Below, piece by piece: positions 11,802-24,600 of a DNA stretch of 64,000 nt; positions within the stretch are counted from its first letter, which is position 1; the number at the start of each line of letters is the position of its first letter. The stretch comes from Cercis canadensis (lineage: Eukaryota; Streptophyta; Magnoliopsida; Fabales; Fabaceae). The notes under the pieces were generated by a model. The model did not search any database and was not told the origin of the DNA. It was given only the letters and a program-made list of their open reading frames with translations. A program made the position numbers and the translations under genes. The stretch covers positions 475,762 through 539,761 of the forward strand of contig QAOA01005666.1 in the NCBI GenBank assembly GCA_003255065.1, written 5' to 3'.

Positions 11802-14800
11802 AAATTGTTACTCAAATGCTTTCTACGTTGTATATTTACCAAAGCCTTTCAAGTGGTTCTTCACTTGTATAATCTTTTCGGGCGGATTGTAATTCTCTCT
11901 CAGTAATTACAATGGTTTTACCGTTTTAACACTGTTCTGATTGTGTTCTAGTGGAATGGCAACAGGTAAACTTGTGAGTTGTGAAGTCAAAATGGCAGTT
12001 CATGCGGTATTTGCCAATTCTTTGTTGTTTTTTTAACGTAAAATGAGAAAAAGAAAACATTTAATTTTTGTCTCATTTTGGGTTGTGATCATGTTCATTT
12101 TATGAAAGCTATGATCATATGATGGTCAATCAGTGCAATTGCTTGGTAAAATTTAGAGGAATTTAGTTATTAGTTTCCTAACTCCCTAAACCTGACTTGA
12201 GAGGCAAGTTGCTTTGGTCTCAATTAGCTTTTTATGTTTCTTTCACATTTTATTTGTAATTTTAAAAAACCGCCCCAAGTGAGGAAAAAATACTTTTCAA
12301 AATTTGGCACAAAAAAAAAAAAGACTTTTTTTTGGTGATTTTTACGATCTCAAATTCAAATTATTGAGCAAAGAGTCCAAATTTTTTTATCGCTAAACGA
12401 AACATCTATTTGGCACTGAAAAATTACTTTTAAAACACAATTCGAATAAAATAGTTATAAAATCATTTGTCATAGAACATATCTCAAAAGAAAACTAATT
12501 GATGCTTATTTGTTATCACATGCATATTGATTGTTCCAAGAGCAATAAAATATACACATTTTTGTGATATAAGATGTTAAAATTATATAGTATAAAAAAA
12601 TTTAAATAAGACCAGTTAATTTTTTTTTTTTTCATTTGGTTATAAGGAAGTACAGTGTATTGGAGAAAGAGAAGAGAAATAGACAATAAGAATAGAACTT
12701 TTAATATTAACCTCTTCGTTTTTATGATTAGAGAAGTTACCATTAAACTTACAAGTCATTAACAAGATCAATTAGATTTAAATATACACATTTTTGTGAC
12801 ATAAAATTTGTAATTACATGGTTACTTTTACAATTTGTACTACAGCATTAAGCAAGTCAACGGTCATACAAGGGTCAAAAAAAGTTGTCAATGTGTCAAA
12901 AATTTGAAAGCTGTATATAGCGAATAGGGAAAGGCTTGCTAGCTGTCAATTGGCGTGTACCCACTGGACATGCTAATTGACAGTTGGTGTGTCCTCTCTT
13001 TGACCAGATTTGACATGGGGTAAAGGTCACTGGATTTGATTGTCACCTTTGCTTCATATTTTTAAGTCTTGTACTTGTTGAAACATATAGTAATATGCCA
13101 CTTCACTTGTTGTCAAATTTCCCATTGATTTCTTTTTATTATAGTACACTGCTTGATATTACCAATTGCATTGACAGAAAGAAGTGGAATTGTTTACGAG
13201 GTAAAGGCATCAGAAGAGGGGACACGCCGGTTGTTAGTCGTTGTGTCCTATGAGGACACGTCAGTTGGTAACTGGCAACTGGTGCGTCTTATGGGCCTCA
13301 ATGTGTAGCTTTTGTTTTNTAGTGAAAGGCTTACTAGTTGCCAATTGGCGTGTACCCACTGGACATGTTGATTGACAGTTGGTGTGTCCCCTCTTTGACC
13401 AGATTTGACATGGGGTAAAGGTCACCGGATTTGATTGTCACCTTTGCTTCATATTTTTAAGTCTTGTACTTGTTGAAACATATAGTAATATGCCACTTCA
13501 CTTGTTGTCAAGTTTCCCATTGATTTCTTTTTACTATAGTACACTGCTTGATATTACTAATTGCATTGACAGAAAGACGTGGAATTGTTTACGGGGTAAA
13601 GGCATCAGAAGAGGGGACACGCCGGTTGTTAGTCGTTGTGTCCTATGAGGACACGTCAATTGACAACTGGCAACTAGTGCGTCTTATGGGCCTCAATGTG
13701 TAGCTTTTGTTTTTTTTTTTAAATTTTTTTTAAAACTGTAATATTTATATAAATAAATTAAAAAGTATAATAGTTATATAAATTTATTGTCAAATTATAA
13801 TATTGAGGTCAATATAAACCAATAGTGAAATTCATATCTATCTATATCTATTTATAAATTAATTTATTCCATACCACAAAAACAAATTTGAGTCAGAAAA
13901 ATTAGACATATGCCATAATAATAGTTGGCAAGTTTAGGATCCCAAATGATAGTGGCATTGTCTCACGGAATATAATAGAGAGAGAGAGAAGGATCATAAC
14001 AATTCCCATCAAATCAAAGGAAAGGGAACATAGCCAAGTTTGTGGTCCTTGTGTCCCAAGGAGATGCTGCTTCATGCACCACAGATAACTTATTTAATTT
14101 TCCCCCTTTTTATTCTTTTTTCTTTTCTTCTGGCATGGATGCTAGAGATAATAAATGATTTGGGGAAATAAATTAAGCAAATTTAGTTAAATTTTAGATG
14201 AGTATAGTAAGATTTAAATCTGCCATGCAACACGCATATAAAATATTAAGATAATTAATGTATAAATAATGTTACTTTAAATTAATGGGAATCTATGCCA
14301 CCCTACTCGTAAGGAAGTGATTAATTAATAAAATCAAATAGAAGTAAAAGGTGATAAGGTGGTTCTCCAACTGCTTCGTTGGTTTAGGACACCTGGAAAG
14401 CAATGGTTTGCATTCAATGAATTTGCACACCTTCTTTTGCTTCTTCTAAACAAGTAACTAGTAACACGTGTTTTGGGCCAAAAAAGAGAGAATCGAAAGA
14501 AAGAGGAGTGGATAAAGGAGAAAGAGTGAGAGAAAGACGACAAAATTAAAATTCTTTTACTCTCTCATTTTATTAATATTCGTTTGAGAATTAAAATAAT
14601 TAATAATATTTTTATTAAACTTCTAATCTTTGATTACAACTAAAAGTAGGCGCCTAAGATTTAATTTGTTACACATTAAACTAGACGTTTGTTGATTTAT
14701 ATTTTCTATAGCTAGTTCCACATATAGTTATATTTGCATATTCCTCTTACACTTTTATTTTAATTGATTATTAATTATAAAACTGCTACATTCACTCAAT

Positions 14801-16952
14801 GTAATTAACTGAGAGAATTTGAAAGTAGTACTAGTGTTTGGTATATCGTAATTTTTATTAACTAATTTCATATTTTATATAATTTGATTATGGATAAGTT
14901 GAATTATGATGTTTAATATATTAGGGTTTAGGTTACAAACTATGAGTCTATGATAGATTCCACACTATAATCCAATATCACCTAAAGACTGTAATTTAAT
15001 TCTTTACAAAAGTTGGAAAATCAAATATTTCACCTTATAATCCAATGCCACATATAAGGATTAGAGTTCACTCTCTCAATTATCATATAAATACCCTGAT
15101 CTAATTTTCTTATAAAAAAATTATTAAGAAATCCTCTTTGCACAGCTGGTGTAAATATATAGAGAATTTAAATTATATAAAAAAATGAATTTAGTCAAAA
15201 TTTAAATAAATTTAGTTAAATTTAAAATTTATTATGTGTATGTATGTTAAAAACATGTATATTTGTTGGTGTTCAAACAACATTATTCTAAGTCAAAAAA
15301 AACTAAAAAAAAAAGTCAAACAATAGTACTGAAAATTATGGGAAATTTTATCATGTCAATAAAATATGTGATATTTTTTTTAACATGATAATATTATATT
15401 TATTAATATAAAAATATTTAATTTTAACGGTTAAAATTAACTATTTTTTGTGATACGTGAAAAACCTCTTATAATAAAATGCTAGTGTGTGACAGAGCTA
15501 AACTTAGATGAATTATGGGAGATCCAGATCTGCTATGACTTGAAGTCAAACAATGGCATTTGATTATATTGGTTGTCGTTGTGCACATGTGTTGTTACCT
15601 ATATTTTAAAGATTATAATGCCACTTCTATATCAAATTAACAATGAACTGTGATTCAGTTATTTTATGTCAGGATGAGGATTTTCAACGAGACAGGATTC
15701 TGTGAGGGAAAAATCAAATGCTTAGAGCAGACGTTGGTGGACTGTGAAGCATTGATTAGTTGTCCAACTATCCTTTCCGATGGTTGGTTCATGTCCCCAA
15801 CTCATAGGAATTACCCAATTACCTAACTAATATAATATTGTTTCATTAAAAATTAAGTAAATATGGAGTAAATGGACAATAACCAAATTAGATAGCTTAA
15901 GACACATTTTTCTTTAATTAACTGAGATTAGACAAATATTCACTACAAAGAATCATCACTAACTTTTAACTTAATTAGACATATTTAATGCAGCAACTTT
16001 ATCAATGTAAACTAGTGTAACTCTAATTAATACTCAGATAATATTATTCATTTTTTTAAGTAATAGAGTTTAATTATATTTCTATATTCATCCACTTATT
16101 TCTTTTTTTCTTTCTTGTCATATTTAGACAATACACTTCACTTGATATAAAATTAGTGTAAAAACTAGTTGTAAGCTCATGCAATAAGTGAAATAGAGAA
16201 ATCAAACTCGTAAAAAGAGAGAAAAAAATAATAAAAAATAAAAAAGTGAGTATAATAATTATAAATAATTTTATTTATAAAAAAAAGTTGTAGTGAGTCT
16301 CCCCACAAACAATATATATTCCTATAAAACTTACTTAATAAGCAAGTTCATCATTGCATGCCAAGGCAAGAAATTCTTTTTTTTTTTTAGATATAATAAA
16401 AAAAATAAAAATAAAAAGTTGATGAAAAATTTTCATATGAGGATTGGGATCAAACTCTAGAAAGTTTGGTAGCCATAAGTATAATCAATCCCCTTTTCTT
16501 TCCACTTAGAACTTTTTAAGAGAAGGTACAAATTGCATTTTGTGGAGTCATGTTTTACGTCAAAGCTTCATTGACTTCCTTAAAGGAAAATAGGAAATAC
16601 AATACAAGAGAGTAAATAATCAAATTACAAAGAAAGAGATTGTTCCAAAAAAAGGAACCAAGATTCGAAAAACACGCAAATAAACCATAAATGCTCCTAA
16701 TAAATGAAGAGCAAATGGGGGTGGCCGGGTGGGGTCCCTGATTCTGCAAGTTAAACCAAAGCACAGCGCAAATCCAGAGAGGAATAAGAAGGGTGTTAGA
16801 CTCTACTGGTGCCACATAGTGAACATAGCCAACAGCAACAAAGCCTTGGATTTTGCTCCTCTCATAAATCCCTTTCAGGGTTTCCCTCCCCTTTTCATTC
16901 AGCAATTATTCCTCAAGATCTCAACTTGAAGGCCCAACCTGCAAAACAGAGC
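11802..16952. other. Intergenic region, AT-rich
   Basis: About 5.1 kb with no convincing gene on either strand. The only clear structure is the duplicated unit at 12928-13713. The rest (notably 14580-16500) is AT-rich with short low-complexity runs, including a GA tract at 13977-13990. The last 200 bases should hold the promoter and leader of the phosphotransfer gene. Confidence 0.5.
12928..13713. repeat. Two near-identical ~390-bp copies either side of an N (13319)
   Basis: Copy 1 is about 12928-13318 and copy 2 about 13323-13713, differing at only a few percent of positions. Each unit contains internal dyads, such as TGTCAATT and AATTGACA about 20 bases apart, and TGTCCTATGAGGACA, so the unit itself may be a small hairpin-rich element. 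Because the copies meet exactly at an N, I read the duplication as an unmerged contig overlap or two alleles in tandem rather than a genuine repeat. Confidence 0.75.
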
Positions 16953-18184
16953 ATGGAGGTGGGTCAGATGCAGAGACAGTGGGTGGACTACACCAAATCC
17001 TTGTTTTTGGAGGTAAGAGGCAAATACTATGAGATGGTGTGCTTTTGTCTTTTGTCAGATCTGTTGGGCTTGTTTTCTTTTCTTCTATTTGACCTGCTTT
17101 TGATTTGTGCCTATTTTTCTTTATCCATTTCTTATGGTGAGAGAAGGGCTTCCTGGATGCTCAGTTCTTACAGCTTCAGCAGCTACAAGATGAGAACAAC
17201 CCAGATTTTGTCGTTGAAGTTGTGTCTCTCTTCTTTGAAGATTCTGAGAGGCTGCTCAATGATCTCACCAATGCTCTGTGAGAATCCATTTTTTTCTTCT
17301 TCTCTATCATGGGTTTGGGTTGAATGCTGTTTAAATTACTGGATAAGGTTTACTAATAATGACTTTGGAGAAGTGCTTAATCTTCCATTTTCTTGGGCTT
17401 TTACTTTTGCAGAGATCAGAAAGGTATTGACTTCAAAAAGGCTGATGCACATGTTCACCAGTTAAAGGGTAGCAGCTCAAGGTATAAACTTTTTTTTAAC
17501 CAACCAAATATATATATCTAGAAAATCTGAATAAAAAGGAAGAAAACCATTCACAGAAACTATTCAAAGAGCTCGATTTTTTTGCAATTTAGGTATGTGT
17601 CACCTTTGCAAAGCTTGTGAAGTTATTAGTGTTCTTAAAGTAGTAGAGTTAAATATAAGAGACTCGTCCAAATAAGATCCGTGACTTAAGGAAAAATTAA
17701 AAGAGAGAAAACGAATGACAACCGGAAACTGTTTCTGCTTATCTATGGCTATTTTTTTGGTTTGCTTTTGTTAAGATAAACCTGTATTTCTGGTTATCAG
17801 CATAGGTGCACAGAGGGTCAAAAACTGCTGCATTGCTTTCCGAAACTACTGTGAGGAACAGAACATAGAGGCGTAAGTTATTTATCTTCAGATAACTTAT
17901 TTAGTAACTTTAGGACATAAATGCAGAGGATTTCATATCCTGATGAGGAAAGTTTCTATTTTCAGGTGCATCAGATGTCTCCAACAAGTAAAGCAGGAGT
18001 ACTGTCTTGTCAAGAACAAGCTTGAAACTCTGTTTAGGGTAACTAGAGAAAAATTTTCATCAGAAAACATTCCAAGTTATTCTAAATTTGTAATTTATAT
18101 TTTTCTTTGTATATTTGATTGCAGATTGAGCAACAGATTGTGGCAGCTGGTGGATCAATCCCTATGATGGAACTGAGTTTCTAA
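16953..18184 (+). CDS. AHP1: Histidine-containing phosphotransfer protein, AHP1-like
   Basis: Six exons give 154 residues, the usual AHP length: 16953-17012, 17147-17277, 17413-17481, 17801-17872, 17966-18038, 18125-18184. The conserved HPt motif HQLKGSS carries the phospho-accepting histidine at residue 79, followed by [10 protein letters not shown]. The protein is a small soluble helix bundle that relays phosphate from cytokinin receptor kinases to response regulators between cytosol and nucleus. The histidine is intact, so this is an authentic rather than pseudo-HPt (AHP6-type) protein. The start is the first ATG in frame with the family N-terminus (MEVGQMQRQ). All introns are GT-AG. The gene is convergent with the nucleoside hydrolase gene downstream. 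The numeral 1 rests on overall resemblance; AHP5-type is possible. Confidence 0.92.
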
Positions 18185-18489
18185 GGGGTGGATTTGTGGA
18201 GAAGCTTGTAAGAGTGTTTTGTGATCCCTCTTCTCCTTCGTTAAATATTCTGTTTTAGCTTGTGTACCTGGTGAGGTGATTGTATGAGTTTTTATGAAGG
18301 GAGAGGTTTCCATTTTCTGTACCCTTTTTCACAATGATTTGTCAGGAAAGGGTAGTATCATTTCTCTCAACTCTTGCATCCTCAAATGGAAGTTGATAAA
18401 CTAACCTAACCCACCCAACCCTTTTCCTTCTCTTCCTCTTCCTGTCCCTAGAAAGGAAGAAAATTAACGTGAAACAAACTGACTCTTTT

Positions 18490-19031
18490 AACATTTGGGA
18501 TCAATGACTTCAATAATGCATTTTGAAAACTTAATTTCACAAATACTATACTTTTCAAACAATTTTCACATATACAGTAGTTTTCATTTTTGAAAAAAGA
18601 TCGCTGATGCAATTGTGTATATTGCCGCACTACAAAAATGACGTCATTTGAAAAATAATGCTACTCTTGTGGTGACACAATATTCAAATGACGTCATTAG
18701 AAGGGTAACACAATAAGCCCAATTGAGAGTGTTGCGTCACCTAACTATAGATTCTAGCCAATCAGATAATCATAATTAGGTGTCGCAATTTGACTTATTG
18801 CATCACCCTTGTAATGACACCATTTAGATAATGCATCATCACAAGAGTGACATCATTTGTCAAATAGTATCAATATTGTGGTGTCGTAATATACACACAA
18901 TTGTGTCAACGGTAGTCACAACTTCTCTCACCTCTTTTTCGCAAAATGACTAAAAATTATTTGAAAAGTATGATATTTGTAGAATTAAGTTTTTAATATA
19001 TATTATTGAAGTCAATGACCCTAACATTTGG
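18490..19031. mobile_element. Mutator-type foldback MITE with 9-bp target-site duplication
   Basis: A 524-bp element (18499-19022) is bordered by the perfect 9-bp direct repeat AACATTTGG at 18490-18498 and 19023-19031. Its arms are long imperfect inverted repeats of roughly 150-170 bp: the left arm reads GATCAATGACTTCAATAAT and the right arm read on the other strand AGGGTCATTGACTTCAATA, with similarity continuing to the AATTGTGT word at 18610 and its partner at 18897. The central part has smaller dyads around GACGTCATTTG. Long terminal inverted repeats plus a 9-bp duplication are the hallmarks of non-autonomous Mutator-like elements. No coding capacity. Confidence 0.8.
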
Positions 19032-19800
19032 ATCACATAAAGTCTTTTAATTAAAACTAGTTTATCTATGATAATAATTTTATTTTTTATACGGAGAAAA
19101 AAATTTAAGAAGTAGATAATTTGCCCTAATTTCGGGAAAGTATGCAGTGCAGTATATAACTTAGTCACACATGTGATCATATGTGTAGATGCCTTTATGC
19201 CAGTTAGCAGAAGAAATTGTGACATAGAATATACAATACAACTAATACAAGTGATTTCCCATAAAATTGAGGTTTGAGGTTTGACTTTTGAATCCTAATT
19301 TTTGTTAGCTAAAAAATTTGATTTTTTTTTTTCATTTAATCTAACAGTAAAATGGAAAAAAATTTGTAAAAGAGACCATTTAAACTCAATTTTTTTTATA
19401 AAACTTCAAACACAAATAATACTTGTGCATATTGATATGACACTAGATTAGGTGTAGATAGAGGACTCTTTTAACTATATTGTTCCAACTGTAAAAATGG
19501 AGGTGTGAGGGATGGTGTTGTCATTGGATGGCGATAACTTATAAGTCATTAATTGGATTCCCGGTAAAGTAATCATAAACAAGATTAAGAGATATAAAGT
19601 CACTTTATTTTTTGCATTAAGAAACTTGGAAGGACAGCAAATAATTGTATTAAATTGGTGTGCATGATAAGAGGAATCCTGGGAAGATATGATTCTTTTA
19701 GAAGTCAAATTAGGATGTGGTGGCTTTGTCCCCTTGTCTCTTAATGCAAGCAAATCAAAAGAAAGTAAACATGGAAATTATACCCTTTACTTTTTCTTTC

Positions 19801-20179
19801 TGTCATGGCAGCAAACATGGTCCTCCTTTTGTAGAAATTCTTGTTCTTGTTCGGTTGGTCATGTGCATTATTAAACTCTGCAACACCTAAAATGGTGAAT
19901 AATGATGTCAAATCACCAAAGCACACATGCACACCACGCACATCTTTTTTTGCTATTGGAAACTACACAAACGGATAGCTTAATTTGTTNTGTCATGGCA
20001 GCAAACATGGTCTTCCTTTTGTAGAAATTCTTGTTCTTGTTCGGTTGGTCATGTGCATTATTAAACTCTGCAACACCTAAAATGGTGAATAATGATGTCA
20101 AATCACCAAAGCACACATGCACACCACGCACATCTTTTTTTGCTATTGGAAACTACACAAACGGATAGCTTAATTTGTT
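19801..20179. repeat. 189-bp direct repeat split by an N (19990)
   Basis: 19801-19989 and 19991-20179 are almost identical (a visible C/T difference near the start) and abut exactly at the N. This is most simply an unmerged contig overlap. Confidence 0.85.
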
Positions 20180-20460
20180 ACACATCCCACCTTAATTTAG
20201 TGAGATTTGAACATGGAGGACACGATGATGTTGGCATATGAAAAATCAGTGTTTTTTCAACATATCTTTCATCACACCACTTTTGCACCACAAGTATTTA
20301 ATAAACATGACGTACTAGTTCACTTAATTTGTTTTGGTCAAATCTAGATTGAAAACCTCAAAGACATTAAGTGAAAGCATCGTTTTCATATATCGAAGTA
20401 AAAACATGAGTATCAAGAAGATGTTGGTTTAGTAAAAACATATTGAGTCTTAAAGCATTT

Positions 20461-20548
20461 TAGGTCAAAGATTTTGAGTTCAAATTCTTGGATTCGCACT
20501 TGTTGGCCAAAGGTCATGAGTTCAAATCTTTGAAGTTGCACTTGTTGA
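20461..20548. repeat. Short tandem duplication with B-box-like words
   Basis: Two adjacent ~44-bp units share GTCAAAG/CCAAAGG, GAGTTCAAAT and GCACTTGTTG in the same order. GAGTTCAAAT loosely resembles a tRNA B box, so a degraded tRNA-derived SINE is conceivable, but no A box or poly-A tail is convincing. Confidence 0.4.
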
Positions 20549-20983
20549 AAGGAATTTACTAGTTACTACTACCTTTTTGAACAAATATTAGTCTCATATT
20601 TAAATAGTGAGGATACCTTGTGTGTAAACGAAAAAAGAAAAAAGAAAAAAAATGATTAACTTTGCATCACAAATATTAATATATAGACATACCAGATAAT
20701 TATTATTAGTCACATAAATCATCAATAATTATAGGTGAGTAATTTAAAAAAATTATTTTTTTATATGAGTGACTTCAAAATTATTTTCGTTAACGACCAT
20801 TAACATTGATCACTAAAAAACAAATTTAAAAACTTAAATTTCAATAGCCACCCATCTATTATTTTTTTTAATCACCCACTTATAATTCTTCTAATTTGCG
20901 CGACCTAAGATTGTTAATATAAAGTTGTGAATGTAAAAGTTTTCTAAGTAAAATTATTCATAGAAAAAAGGCTTCAACTACGT

Positions 20984-21115
20984 GTAGAGTTGAACAAGAT
21001 TCAAGAAAGGGACTTTATGTTTATGTGGGTTAAACTGAGAATATGGANATGGTAGAGTTGAACAAGATTCAAGAAAGGGACTTTATGTTTATGTGGGTTA
21101 AACTGAGAATATGGA
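20984..21115. repeat. 64-bp direct repeat split by an N (21048)
   Basis: 20984-21047 and 21052-21115 are identical over GTAGAGTTGAACAAGATTC to the word TGAGAATATGGA. Same N-centred pattern as elsewhere in the window. Confidence 0.85.
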
Positions 21116-21641
21116 ATATGGTAACACTGGTGAAAAAGATAATGTTTCTATACTGTGATGATCGATGAAGGATACCAGCTGTGCATGCAGATATGAACTT
21201 AGTTGTAACTAACTTCAAACTAGTGCAACACACGGACATCTAATAAAACAGACAAGAGAATGCTTTGACATGGCATTTGAGATTATAAAATTTATCAATT
21301 TATAATTTATTATTAAGTGTTATATAATTTAAACTTATACAATTTGCTGGAATTTAGATAGCATAGTATCAAGATGATGGAAAATTGGCTTCAGCAGAAT
21401 ATTATATAATTGAGGTCAATCTTGCACTTGCATTTTATTCATGTATTCTATCCTATTTTCACTAAGTTGGAGAAGGAAAAAAGGTTAAATAGAAATAGAG
21501 AAAATGCAACATAATCTTTTCCTATATTAAACATGAAAGTCTATCTTGAAGAATATCAGCAACACAATTGAAACTACTCTGTATAAAGAAGAAAAGGTGA
21601 ATTGCTTATGGCGGAGACTCATAAGCAAGTGTCCTCTAGCT

Positions 21642-24600
21642 TCAATTATATGGATGACTCCATTTTTTCTTCTGTTCATTGAAGCTTCCTACCTTAGCTG
21701 ACTGCATCTGATCACCAAGCCTATGCGCAAACAGATCCTGATATGTTTTTGCTTCCACATGCTTTAAAATTCTCACTGATTTTCCCACTTTCTCATCCAC
21801 CACAATATTCCCATCCATAGATTCAATCCCTTCAGCTAACACTTTAATGAGCTTCACTTCAAATTGTGGATTGAGACTTGAATAACCATCAGCTAAGACA
21901 ACAGCACCAAGGGTTTCCCCCAAGAATGTGTCCTGAAGCAGAATAAAATAAAAACAGTTAAAATAAGCTGAAACTTCTAAAACTAGTGACATTCTTCAAA
22001 GAAAATGCTACTTGTACACAAATTTGCCTCACACTACTATGACAAAATCTGAGATTAACATAAAAAAGTTGAAGTGGATCTAATTAAGTTCAGATTATGC
22101 CAATTATAATATAAGGCTAATTAGTTTGCAAATAGCATTGCTCAAGTTAGTCATGGGTAATAATTTTTACCATATGTTGATATTTGTAGTGTTTTTGTTT
22201 CAAGCCGAATAGCCTTCTTAGCAAACGCTCGGCAAACAATGCTTCTGGTGTTTTTGCTGCCCAATACAACTTTTCTAAGAGAGTTGAAAAGGAACTAACT
22301 TGGCGCTGAATACCGAGTGAGATCAGTGTGATGTTAGCTCCAGAATTAAACACAGTCTTGGCTGCTAAGGGATCAAGAAACATGTTGAATTCTGCATATT
22401 CATTGGAAGGGATAGAGAAAAGATTCCCTTTGTCTTTGGCATCCTGGGGTATGTGTCCCCCCACTACATATACATCCTGCAGAAAAAGGGGGAAAAAATT
22501 ATTTTCTTGGCAGCAGATTGTTCTGATTTACTTGAAATTCCTTTTCTAACTGTGCGAAATAAGTGAAACAAATTTATAAATAAGCTTACCTGAATTTTAG
22601 AGCTTATGTTTTTCACAGACATAACCTTTGCCAAATTGGTTAAGGGTCCATTAGTTAACACTGTAATCTTTGACCCTGGTTCAAGTGTTTTCACTATAGA
22701 CTCCCAAATTTCCATGGCTAGTGGTTGTCTAAGTTCATGGTGATCGGTATCTCGAGGAGCCCCAAATTTCAGAGAGTTCTCTGCTGTATACCTGAGACAG
22801 ATCCCAAAGTGTTAGTTCATTGTTGGTAACAAACATTGACATGTAATAGAACTCAAATGTCAAGCAGGTGACAATCCTGGTTTATCTGACTTAACATATT
22901 CAGTTAGTTCTTTAGAGGGAATACCAGCTTCCATTCCCCACTTAGCCATCATATCATGGCTTCAATAATTAGAACTTTCCTGATGCATAATTATGTGGTG
23001 GGCACTGTGCAGTTGAGATGAGAGGCATATATATAAAAGGAAATGAAAAGCACCTTCTGGGGCTACGTGGTAGATCACGAGCAAGGCCATAGAGAGTGTC
23101 AGAGTCCAAAAAGCCACCACTACCATGTGGAATGGCTTTAACGTACTTGCAGTTTCCAACTGTTGAGAATACTGGATCTGACTGGTTCATAGCAAATACA
23201 TCTCCTAGACCCACTGGGATATCGTCACGCCCCATCATGTGCAATAAGTCATATATGATATCAATAGTTGCAGCATTTGCCCACCCAGTTGGGCTCACAA
23301 TAATTGCCTGAACGAAAAAGATAACCCTATAACACACTCAATAATTTAGTTTTAGTGCTTCACATCACAACCAAAGGACTCAACAAGAGAAAACGTGGGT
23401 CTTAAGCAACAGTAGCAAGAAACATGTAGAAAGTGCTCATATTACAAGTTTCTGATGGAGCTAACTGAAATACTTCTACTTACTTACAAGACTCCTATGC
23501 ATTACTGTATACAAGTGTTACTAGATTGAGCTACTTGTTCATAATTGTGTAATTAAGTAGCATAACTCAGTTAAACTACTGTAGAAACATGTGGGCAATT
23601 TATTAGGGAAACGTATAATGCCAAAATCAATGGAAAAACCAGACTACCTTAATGTTGATAACTTCTACAGGTACTTTCAGGAGGTAAAATAGAGCAATAA
23701 AATCTCCTGCACTCATGTCCATGTCAAACACAACAGGTTTCCCTAGTCTTTTGTTTTGAAAATCTGGCTTGTAAGTTACTTCTTTGTAGTAAGGAAACTG
23801 TGTGGTGAAGTTGAATCTCCCAGAATTTTCTGGTTGTTTTAGAACCTGTGACCCACCAAAAAACAAAAAGTCATAGCTATATAGAAACATACTATTGTAT
23901 GTGAATGTTTTTCCTCACATACCATAATAGCGTGATTGAACTTGAAAAAGTTTGTACAATAAGATACCAAAAAAATAAATAAAAATGAACTCACATTCAA
24001 GAAGCTTATGAAAAATTCTCTGTCAAGTGGACTCTCTAGATTCCGGTTAGGCTTTGCTTTAGTGGCAACAAGTACTCTTACCGAGTCTGGACCACTAACC
24101 TCTGCTGTATAACCATCCTATGGATCATGTTTCAATAAATAAGACATTAACATTTGAAGAGGAAATTGAAGTCCATAAATTACTATATTTGTTTGTGTGT
24201 AACATGTTAATGTAGTAACAAAGGAGAAAAGTAACTACCTTACATTTCCCTTTCCGATTCTTCACAAAGCAAAATGGATCTCTTAGTCCATTCTGAACAT
24301 GACCACTGTGCACTCCACCTTTCTTTAGGTTGAACCTAGGAACTCTTTGGCCATCAAAGAATGGATTGGAGCCATCAGATATCCCATATGGTTCATTTGA
24401 AGTTATTACAGTTATGTTCATATACTGCATTTCAGCAAATTCATTTTCTCCATTGTAGTTATGGGAATTGCGCATGATTGAAACTGCTACACCAGAAGTG
24501 AAAGAGTCCCACATAAAATAACTCTGCCAATAAAATGTCATAGTCAACATTAATCAATTTGATTCCATCAAAGCAGATGTTAATCAGAAAACAGATTCAG

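Larger units (their letters stand above)
18185..21641. other. Intergenic region between convergent genes
   Basis: No gene recognised. It holds a foldback MITE (18499-19022), two N-centred duplications (19801-20179 and 20984-21115) and a short tandem duplication (20461-20548). The first 200-300 bases should be the 3' UTR of the phosphotransfer gene. Confidence 0.5.

Noticed and set aside
16809-17465. A 218-residue plus-strand frame over the AHP gene
   Set aside because: It reads through AHP introns in a different frame from the HPt exons; the spliced model explains the conserved HQLKGSS motif.
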